Shown: piece by piece, positions 10,938-20,800 of the stretch
Layout of the letters: each line of letters starts with the position of its first letter
Numbering within the stretch: the first letter of the stretch is position 1
NCBI RefSeq assembly: GCF_036898095.1
Contig: NC_090735.1
Span: 3,266,978 to 3,330,977, forward strand
Direction of reading: 5' to 3'
DNA: 64,000 nt
Origin: Palaemon carinicauda
Lineage: Eukaryota; Arthropoda; Malacostraca; Decapoda; Palaemonidae
Position numbers and translations under genes: made by a program
The notes under the pieces: generated by a model
What the model was told of the DNA's origin: nothing
Database searches by the model: none
The model's input: the letters and a program-made list of their open reading frames with translations, nothing else

Positions 10938-12552
10938 TCATATTTTTGCCATGGTTTGAAAATGGAGGTAAGGTATGCTGAACAGCAGAGTCATAACGAG
11001 CTGGAACAACAATAGTTGTGGTTTCCTCTTCAAGACTCTGTTGAGGGAACACCTGAGGCTCAGTCTGCAAAGGCTGAATAAAAGACAAGCAGAAGGAAGG
11101 CGCATGGGTGGAGGAGGCTGACTCCTAGCATGAGTGGTTGAACCCAAGGGTTGCGCTTGCTGAGCGGTTGGCGGAAGCGGAGTAGCAAGTTCCAGTTCCT
11201 GTGGTGTGAGCGGAGCGCGATGAGGAAGAGGCTGCGCAGAACAAGGTAAATGTCTCGCAAGCTGAGGCTCCTGAGGCGCAAGGCTAAGGTGTTGTGGTGC
11301 TTGCCTTGTGGAGGGTTGAGCTCGCTGCAGCGAGAGCTGAGGAGACTGACTCATGGACGGGAGAGGTTGTTGTACCTCAACCGAGTGTTGCATCACTGGT
11401 GGAACAGCAAGTGGAGGCGGAGGAAGAGAGGTAAAATCCTCCTGATCCCATTGTAAAGGTTGCCTTAAGGAAGGCGGAGGCTGAACACCACTGGGAACAG
11501 CAAACTCAGCACGTGGCTCAACATCGTACGCCTGGCAGGTGATACTGCGATCAGGCGGAGCGAGCGTAGTCGGAGGGAGTGTAGGTGGAGGCGGAGGAGC
11601 AACACTCTCAGCCCGACACTCACGCATCAAGTCCGAAAGCTGTGCTTGCATGGACTGTAGTAGAGTCCACAACATCGTACGCCTGGCAGGTGGTACTGCG
11701 ATCAGGCGGAGCGAGTGTAGGCGGAGGGAGTGTAGGCGGAGGCGGAGGAGCAACACTCTCAGCCCGACACTCACGCATCAAGTCCGAAAGCTGTGCTTGC
11801 ATGGACTGTAGTAGAGTCCACAACATCGTACGCCTGGCAGGTGGAACTGCGATCAGGCGGAGCGAGTGTAGGCGGAGGGAGTGTAGGCGGAGGCGGAGGA
11901 GCAACACTCTCAGCCCGACACTCACGCATCAAGTCCGAAAGCTGTGCTTGCATGGACTGTAGTAGAGTCCACAACATCGTACGCCTGGCAGGTGGTACTG
12001 CGATCAGGCGGAGGGAGTGTAGGCGGAGGCGGATGCGCAACACTCTCAGCCCGACACTCACGCATCAAGTCCGAAAGCAGTGCTTGCATGGACTGTAGTA
12101 GAGTCCACTTGGGGTCGGCAGAAACTACAGTAGGCTGAGGTAAAGCCTTAACAGTCGAGCTCTGTTGTGGCAGAACCTAACTCCTCTTAGGCGGAGTGCA
12201 TTCAACTGATGACTGAGGAGAGTCAGAGCTAACCCAATGACTGTGAACTCTAACTTCGTACGTCTGGCATAGGTCTGGACTTTACGTTTAAAAGGTCTTG
12301 AGACCTGAGACCAGCGTTTTCTCCCCTAAATTTCTTCTGCAGACGAGCAAAAATAAGGGCTCAATCGTCTGCGGGTGGGAGTGACGGTCTCGGTAAGACA
12401 CGCCCACAACCACCGAGGATACTTCTGTGCGCCGATCAAGGCCTGCTGAACCCTTCTGCCCTTCGACATTGCTTCTCCCCTGGGCTTGGGAGCTTGCAAG
12501 AGGTCCCGGACTGGGAGGACGACTGGCGCGCACAAAAGTACCCTCACGCACA
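10938..12552 (-). pseudogene. Gag-like region of A1, Pro/Gln/Leu-rich, broken
   Basis: A 278-codon frame at 10938-11774 encodes runs of proline and repeated PQ/QP and LxPP segments (QSMQAQLSDLMRECRAESV, APPPPPTLPP). Further upstream, towards 12552, a shorter frame contains a segment shared with A2 (LLQAPKPRGE, MSK...QALI). In DIRS the first gene encodes a poorly conserved Gag, and position is the main reason for this call. A 151-bp tandem repeat inside it changes the frame at each unit, so the reading frame cannot be continuous. Confidence 0.6.
11522..12110. repeat. 151-bp tandem repeat, about 3.9 units
   Basis: Units start CATCGTACGCCTGGCAGGTG at 11522, 11673, 11824 and 11974, giving periods of 151, 151 and 150. 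They differ by a few bases. Two later singletons of the CGTACGCCTGGCAGG motif occur near 12820 and, altered, near 12256. On the minus strand each unit encodes the same peptide in a different frame. Confidence 0.93.
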
Positions 12553-13623
12553 ACTTTGCGCTAATCACTTATCACTTTGATTTCTGTTTGCACTTATTTC
12601 ACTGAACTCGAAACTTTAAGTGGTTTGTACCTGAAACACGCAATTCTATCCTTTCTCAAAAGTTAGTAATTGCGAAAACAGAATTACAATGTAACAGAAA
12701 AATCTAATGAAAGATAATTCAGTGGCTGGAAAGAGACTAAACACTAGATCACTCTAGAAACGTTTAGTTTCTTCCCCTAAAGAGACTAGGGAGAAGAGCA
12801 AAAACGATAACGACGTTACTCGTACGCCTGGCAGGCTTGAATGAAACGTTTATCCTCTTTCTCCCTCCGTCTCTATCTCTCTCTCTCTCTCTCTCTCTTG
12901 ACTTAGAACCTGAGAGAAGAGCCCAATCATATATATCGTTAAAACATATTATTGTTAAAGGAAAAAACTGAAAAGTTCCTTTATTAGGATCAAAACCATT
13001 AAGTTAAGAAAGAATGAACAAAACGCTAGACACGGTTACTCTTACTGCAACGTGAAACCGTGAACATTCTTTCTCTATCGTAACGATAGAGTGCAAGTTG
13101 AACGTTCTGAACGTCAACAACTGCAGAGACAAAACAAAACGTTAGTTCAACTTTGAAAACAGTACGAGACTATCAAAGAGGTAAAACCGAAATGACGGGC
13201 TCAATGTTAATTAACTTCGGTACCAAGAAAAGACCGCCTACTATTAGGAAGGTCGAATATAAACAAATATAAAAATTAATTTTAATAAGTTTATAATAAA
13301 AGGAAGTTAATCGAAGAGGCCTATAAGAGGCGGAGAGATATAAAATAAATTAAGAAAAAGAGTCTATACTCTCTTAGACACCAACACTTCCGTCTAAGGG
13401 AAGGGTCGGCCATTGAAAGGTGAACGAGAGTTCATACTCTCTACGTCACCAAAATTAATCAAATTAATTCCAAAAGCTAACTAAGCTAATATAGAAGTTT
13501 CCTTTCATATAATCAGTTATCCACAATAACATAGCCGAAATCAAAGAGAAATACTTCACCAAAGTCGTGAAAATACTCCAAGAACATAAGCGTATCCCAG
13601 AACGTCTTGCCGGAAGCACGACA
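12553..13623 (-). other. A1 5' leader region
   Basis: About 1 kb without a usable frame between the Gag-like region and the right ITR. It contains a (CT)n tract near 12868-12898 and shares long stretches with A2 62553-63770, including ACTTCCGTCTAAGGGAAGGG and TGACGGGCTCAATGTTAATT. Presumed untranslated leader carrying promoter and replication signals (inference). Confidence 0.6.
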
Positions 13624-13781
13624 GAGGAATAATTGAGGAGGTGTCAACAAGAAGTACTTGAGTACCTGGCCACAGGTGGCGCTGGTAAATACACCCCCTT
13701 CTAGTATTGTGATAGCTGGCGTATCCCTCCATAGAATTCTGTCGGGCAACGGAGTTGACAGCTACATGATTATCGGGTAAG
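13624..13781. repeat. A1 right ITR (158 bp)
   Basis: Reverse complement of 6997-7154 without a mismatch that I can find. The outer tail GTTTAATATTGAAAA (13781-13795) is specific to this end and reappears inverted in the ICR. Confidence 0.95.
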
Positions 13782-13795
13782 TTTAATATTGAAAA

Positions 13796-14630
13796 TTAAG
13801 TTTTTTCTTTAATTTTGCTTTGAAAAAATTATTTATTCTTATTTCTCAGTTTACTTCTTTATTAACCTGACCCAGATTTCTCAGTACCTGTATTAATATA
13901 AAATAGATCTTAATTTTTCTAAGTACTGTAATAACAACACAGAAAAATCTCGCCTAAAGTACACATAGCTTATTGGGTCACCTTGCCAAGGACCAAAAAA
14001 AAAGGGGGTGGTGCCCAGAACTTGAAAGTGTTCCAACAGAGTAATTTAATTAGCTGTAGGTTAGAGGGATCAAGGTTTTAACCTGATTTAGTCAGTGCGC
14101 TACACTTGACAACAGCCCGCTAATCACTGAACTACCACTTATCGGTAGTTAAATACTAACTTTTTAAATTTCGAACAACCATTCTAGATTTGCTAAAATC
14201 ATACTTCTATTAACGGACGGTGGTTTGCACTCATGTAGGAAACAATGCAAATTTTCATACCCCAAAGAGGCAGTAAAGCCCTGACAGGTATAGCACGGTC
14301 AAAGGGAGACCAGGGAGGTAATATTTGATGCAAATCTGAGGCAACTGAGTGCACTAATTTAAATATTTTACATGTGTAAATAAATCTTGGAATGACCTCA
14401 ATTTTAAACATAATAGTTTTTTCTTGACTCCATCATTTCTCTGGTTGCCAGCTGAAAGGTTGATACTTAGAATTAAACCTGAGTAAGCACATAGTACTTG
14501 GCAAAGCATCAGCAAAAATTCTTCAGAATCTAACACAAACCAGTCTAATGTTCTTGTGATTGCAAAGCAAATATAAAACTTTCAACATTTAAATGTATAA
14601 AAATAAACTATTACAACTGAGTAGTTATAG
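13796..14630. other. UTP20 downstream flank
   Basis: No gene recognised. Only short frames on both strands. This separates the DIRS element from the UTP20 3' UTR. Confidence 0.45.
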
Positions 14631-14631
14631 A

Positions 14632-14637
14632 TTTATT
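14632..14637 (-). terminator. possible UTP20 polyadenylation signal
   Basis: TTTATT on the plus strand is AATAAA on the minus strand, about 200 bp downstream of the UTP20 stop. It is a canonical hexamer at a plausible distance. The cleavage site cannot be proven from sequence. Confidence 0.5.
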
Positions 14638-14833
14638 AAGAATATATAAAACATTTACATATGTCGGATAAATCAATCTATACAGAGCAGTATATAAAAA
14701 AAGTTGACGCACTCATCAATACAGACCAGTATACTGTATATAACAGGTTAACAGACTAATCAAACATTGTTCATGAAACCCCATCAACAATATTGTACAT
14801 TCCTGTGACTGTATTTCACTAATACTAACAACA

Positions 14834-17800
14834 TTACTCTGTTGCAAATGCACTGGCTCTTAACTTAGCTATTTTAGTCTTGCTCATCACTTTCCCCTTC
14901 TTTTCTGCAAGAGCAACTTTTTTGGACACAGCTCTTGCCAATCGCTTCTTCTTCCTCTTCTTGTTAAAGCGTTGTGGATCAACAAGACGCTGCTGCTGTT
15001 CGTGTGCTTTCCTTTCCAGTCTCTTCTTTGAGAGACTAACCTGAGCCGCAGTAAAGTAACGGGTATAAAGTTCCACACCGACGTGATCTTTCACCAAATT
15101 CGCTACTTCTTGAGTACAGTTAATAAGCTTTTCAGAAAGTCTATCATCAGAAAGTTCCCTAGCGAGATGTTTTATGATATACGAAAGAAGGTTCGGGGAC
15201 ACAAGTTTCTCTCCCACAACAACAATCACTCCAGCGATTAAGTTCAACAGAGCCTCTCGCACAACAGTATAATCTTTTCCACTAACCATTAGCTCTTTGT
15301 AAGCTATATCTCCTACGTGGCGGATGACCCAAAGGGCACCGAGAACAAGAGGATCTTTATTTTCTTCAATATTTTCTCCTGCATCTTGAGTTTCCTTTAT
15401 TGTGTTCTCAAAATTTACTTCATTCTCACCTTCATCAATAACTTTAGGTTTATTAAGTGACACTCGACAAGAGTTTCGAATTAAATAAATAAGATTTCTC
15501 ACAACAGCCAAAGATAACTGCATCATTGTGGCAACTTCTGTTTCTGCCTGAGTTTGTAGAACTTCACATAAATCTAGCACAAGCGAACGGGCTTTATCTG
15601 TAGTGGAGCAGACAACAGGAACTTTAACACCCTCTACTGGATATGCAGCCAGCAACTGTCCAATCAGACTAGTTGAGCTCAAACGTATTTGAATGTGAGG
15701 ATAGAATAGTAAAGACTGAATATTTACCCACATACTGTCATCAACATGCTCACTCCATTCTGAACTTGTTAAATATAGTGAGCCTAGTTTGGTCAACACT
15801 TCCATCAACAACACCAATGCATTATCAACTTCCTGAAGCTGACTGACAGCTGGTTCATTACACAGGACATCATCTTGGAGAGAAGATCCTTTCATTTGAG
15901 CACTGAACTTTGAAGGGTTCAAAAGTGAAACTATTTTGGGAGCAACCTCAGAAATCATGGTTTTGGGCAATTTCTTAATTGACACATCAAGGAATGCACT
16001 TAAAGACTTGCAACTTAACTGTATGGCCACAGCACATGATTCTATATTCTCATCATCATCATCACCGAGCAACTTTAAGCACAAATCAATCAAATAAGAC
16101 TTCCTCTCTGATCTCTCAAATAAAGTCTTCAGAGACTTGTGAAGCAAAGTTCTGTTTTCTTTGCATTGCTCTTTAACAATCTGCTCTGATATCTTCAACC
16201 AAAAGTTTGTCTCTAGTTCCTTGGTGAAAATCTTCACAGGGAAATTAGTAATCACACCATTAATGAACATTTGTGCAGAAAGTCGACCATCTTCTATTGA
16301 GTAAGACACATTTCCCAAATAATAAAGGATTTCAGCTATTAGTTTCTTCTTTTTCATAGGATATGTAAGCAAGTAAGAGTAATAGGTTACTCGGGCTTGG
16401 TTGAGAGCATATTGACGAGTACATACAATGCTCATTTTCTTCACGGTCCCCATTAGTTCATGAAGCTCGGGAGCATCTATCTTCCTTGCTAAAACAGCTT
16501 GCAGGACAGCAAAAACCACTGTCTGATGACTACTATCATCCAAAGATTCCTGTACATACTGTAGTAATACACGCACTTGCTCAGAAGTCATGGTGTAAAT
16601 TTGCACATTTTTAATGATGAATGCTAACGTCCTGAACGTCAACTGCAATAGTTCATAAACTTTTCCTCTTGCTAGTTCTGAGGAAGAAAATTTGTGCAAA
16701 ATAACAAACATTTCACTGCTTACATCAGCCAGATGTTTCTTTAAGGACGGAAGTGGATACTTGACAAGAAGAGTGATACACTTCAATGCATGCATACTAA
16801 TGTCAGGATGCTCAGATTTGAGACACTTTCCCATGACGCCTAAATATGGATCAAGCAATTTTAGATGCTCCTCATCCTGTGGATTAAACTTTTCTCTCCT
16901 TAATAAACTTGCAAGGAGTTTAAGAGCAAATTCAATAAAAACAAACGATGTAGTTTCAAAAGTTGTTTTGGGGACAAGTCTTGCTTTCTTTGGCTCGGGC
17001 TCAAGTAAATAGCAATCAGGGTGCTGAATTTTCTCCGTATTGCCTTCACTATTTGTCTTTTTACCATTACCAGTGAGAAGGCCTAGCTTTTCATTCAATA
17101 TTCCATAAATGAAGACAGATTTTTGTGTAAGGGTAATGTTCTCATTCTTTTCAATACCAGATGCTATGTCGTCCATGCATTTGATTATCTTGTTAACTAT
17201 TTTCCTATCTTGAGTTGAAGCAAGAACTTCCTTTAAAGGCATCAAAAGCTCCGCTAGGGCTTGCGCTGAAACAAATTCTGCTGTAAAATTCAGAATGGCA
17301 TAACTCTTGTCATTTCTTGCTTCTTTCACTTTGGTAGTGATCTTTGCCACTTTCTTCTCTTCAGATTGCAGACCTAAGATATCTTCTTTGCATATTTCTA
17401 TCATATCAACCAGACAAGAATCTATATCAGTCCCTCTCAATAATGGCCGAATCTGTGACAACACAGAATGAAGGGTAAATACAAGAACGTGTGTTTGGAA
17501 TCCTCTGGTCAGAATGCTTCGTAAGTCACTAACCAGCCAGGGCAAGTATTTCCCACCCAATTCTGTCATGATTTTCACGAGCATATTGCGAGCTTCGTCT
17601 CGTATAGGTTGAGACTGGCTCTTCAAGAAAGTCATCATTTTCATGAGTATACTATTTACATTAGAATCGAGAACCTTTGGTGGAAGTTTTTTCATGAGCT
17701 TTATGAGAGCAAATGCCAATGGAATCCGCTTAATATCATCATCCTCAGGATATTTACCTTTGTTGACTTTGTGTTTTGAATCGGATCTAGTTCTCCCAAC

Positions 17801-20800
17801 CAGAGTCTTCTTCAGTTGTGGGATTATGTTATTTACAAGAGCAAGGTAAATCTTCTGGGGTCTCGTAAGTAAATCTTCATCAGCCATCAAGGGAAGATCA
17901 GCATGTTCAAATTCTTTAAGGTCTGTTTTTCCTTCTATCACTTTCTCACCTTCCTTCCCACACATTTTCTTTGCAGCTTTAGCAACAGACTCTTCACTCT
18001 TAATCAAAGCACCTTCTTCTGACACTAATTTGTCACCACTTCCTATCCCCTCAATATTTTCCTTGATATTCTTACTTTCTTTCTCCAATATTACAACTTC
18101 TTCTACCTCTTCATGGAAACCATCAATCATGAACTCCAGTATTTTAACTAAAACCTTGAGATATTTTATATCTATTTTCTTAAACATACTCAAATATGCT
18201 TTCAACATTCTCATGTAAGAATGCCAGGGTAAAAGTAGAGCAAAAGCGCCAATACATCTAATTGCAGCTTGTACTAAATGGTCATCTTTTGCATAAGTAT
18301 CGTTGAATAGGTAAACTTTCAAAGCTGGTAAAAGATATTCAGTGATAGTTTCTACTGAGAGAACAACAGACCCACTCTTCAATTTATCCGAGAGCCTCAT
18401 CATTGCTCTTGAACGTCTGTGCCTCTGAATGTGCATCATGTTACTGAAAAAGTCGGCATCGTCGTCAACCTCGTCGGCAATTTTATGAAGGTCCTTTAGT
18501 TTATCATACAAAGAATGGCATTTATGAACAATTTTCTGGAGAACAAAGAATATGTCATTTCTTACTTCATCTTTCGGGTCTCTAAGTCCGTTTCTCACCA
18601 AGGACAACAATCGATCGATCAAAACCTGCTTCACTTCAGATGGCTGAGTTGGTTCCAACCTCACACACATATCAATAAACTGGTCTAAACAAAGGCGTGA
18701 CATATCTCGCAATGAAGTGTCATGAACATGAAGTATTACATACATACAGTTATATACTAAAAACTGGCAATAATCAATGGAAATATTTTCAGCACTTTTA
18801 CAGTAATCACTCAACTGTCTATAGCCATCCAACCTTCGATCATAGTCTACTACATCGACGAACTTTGGATTCCATGAATTGAGATTAGCGGCCAAGTCTG
18901 CAATCTCCTTATACTCAGAATTTACAGAAGCAATGGCAGCTATTGCTTTGCACAACGCATCGCGCGATGCTCGGTCCACTAAGCAACCAAACTGTGAGAC
19001 TAATGGACGTAAAAATTGCTTACTGTTATCAATGACAGGCAACAGATAAGAACATGTTGTGAGCAACTGTGCTACAATTTCAGCTTTCTTGACATGCTTA
19101 TTTACAATAAGTGGAATTGTAAGTGTCAAAAGTTCCTCACTTATGTTTTTATCAGTAACCCATTCTGTTAGACTGCTAAGAATTGTCAAGTCCCTCTGGG
19201 AAACTTTAATGCCTTTGCTTAAATTGGTTACTAATATTTTCATGCTTTGCAGCAACCCACTCAAGTGAGGCACAAGAAGGGCAGAGCCATAATTCTGTTG
19301 AGTGAGACCATCTCTTGATATAAGCCTTTTCACCTCTACTACAGGAGTACATACAATTAAAGGAAGGGCTTCACCTTTTTCATTCAAGGTACTTTCCTCG
19401 TGGTCTTTCAGAGTGAGAAGCTTCTCAACCATGCCAAATACAACAGTCCTTACCTTACTACTACATTTCTCACTAGACACAAGTTTTACAATGTAAGTTA
19501 GCGGTGTTAGGGTATCATCTTCCTTGTGAACCTTGGCTAGTAATGGAAAATATCTTGGAATTTCAGCCCAGCACTCAAACAGATTCAAGAGTGGAACAGG
19601 GGATAGGAGGCCCTCATCTGGTAAACGCTTCAAATTAGGCCAAACCATAGTTTCAAACACAGCATCAATTTCTTCCATTTGCCACTTGTAATCTTCAAGA
19701 AGTGCAAAGTAGTTAACAATTTGTTTCTGAGCCTGTTGTCTAATATGCTTCAGGAAAGATACATGGCGTTTCTTTATTTCAGAACGTCGTTCAAGAATCA
19801 AAGAGGACAAATTTGCTATGTAGATAATAACTTTTAAAAGCAAAGATTTTTTTATGGTCATTCTGTTTGCAATTCTTTCAATGATGTTTTCCATAGTGGT
19901 GAGTGCTCCTTGAAGTCTATTAAGTGGCACAACATTCTTGAGGTCTAGACCGTCTCTACTTCGGTTAACAATATCTAAAGCTGTTCCATCAATATGACCA
20001 AGTATTACATCAAACGCCAAGTCAAGGAATGTCTGAAACTCTTCCTCACTAGCGCCAGCCAAAAATCGGAGAATTACAGCTTTGCGGACACTGGTCCTTC
20101 CTTTGCCTGCGCTGTTAGAGCCTGTTTTGAAGTGCATTTTTCCATACAATACCCTCATTAGATATGGCATGAAGTCTTTTCTATGTTCATCATCTAGTGT
20201 CTTCTCTGATCCATCTATTGAAAAAAGCGTTAAAGAATTCTTGAATGTCTTGTCTTCTAGCAACTTGTACATGTGATCCTTGTATGGAGTTAAAAAAGAA
20301 TGATTATAACCCAACAGGCAATCAAAGGATAGTTTTTGAAGTGCAGGAGAAGGATGTGTTAATAGTTCAAGGTACATAGATTCCAGTTTTTTGGATTGAG
20401 TAAGCATCCTTGGGTTATGAAATCTAGAGAAAAGCGTAAGTTGTTCACAGAGTGACTTGACCGAAGCTCTTTTCGGATACTCTGCAGTGTCTTCATCTCC
20501 CTCCAGTTCTTCTAACTGGCTCCCTATTTCTTTTCCTTCCTCAGCTTGCTCTGACACATCGTCACCTTCATTATTCACACATTCCTGTTGTCTTTGCTGT
20601 AAGGTGATGTCTTGAGTTGGTGCTACGGTAAAATCTACAGGGAAAAATTCTTTCTCTAAAAAATCAAAGAACAATGGTACTAAATCCCTGTTTTTATTTT
20701 CACAAATATCTGGGAACTTGTCCATTGCTCTCCACAGCAAGTCACGGAAATTTAAATGATTTGGTTTTGGCTGTAATTTTGAGTAACCTGAATGCAGAGT

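Larger units (their letters stand above)
6959..13795 (-). mobile_element. DIRS-type tyrosine-recombinase retrotransposon, copy A1
   Basis: A 6.8-kb element read on the minus strand, so its 5' end is at the right. Order along the minus strand: ITR, untranslated leader of about 1 kb, proline-rich Gag-like region with minisatellites, remnant RT, RNase H, methyltransferase-like domain, overlapping tyrosine recombinase, ICR, ITR. The ITRs are identical over 158 bp. The ICR equals the reverse complement of the right end joined to the left end, which fixes both boundaries. DIRS elements integrate through a tyrosine recombinase and make no target duplication, and none is seen. The RT palm is missing, so this copy cannot reverse-transcribe itself. 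Confidence 0.92.

Noticed and set aside
11539..12098. Plus-strand Gly/Arg-rich repeat proteins
   Set aside because: Translations of the 151-bp tandem repeat opposite to the element's coding direction.
15979..20276. Several plus-strand open frames of 60-106 codons
   Set aside because: They are antisense shadows of the continuous UTP20 exon; no start context or conservation pattern.
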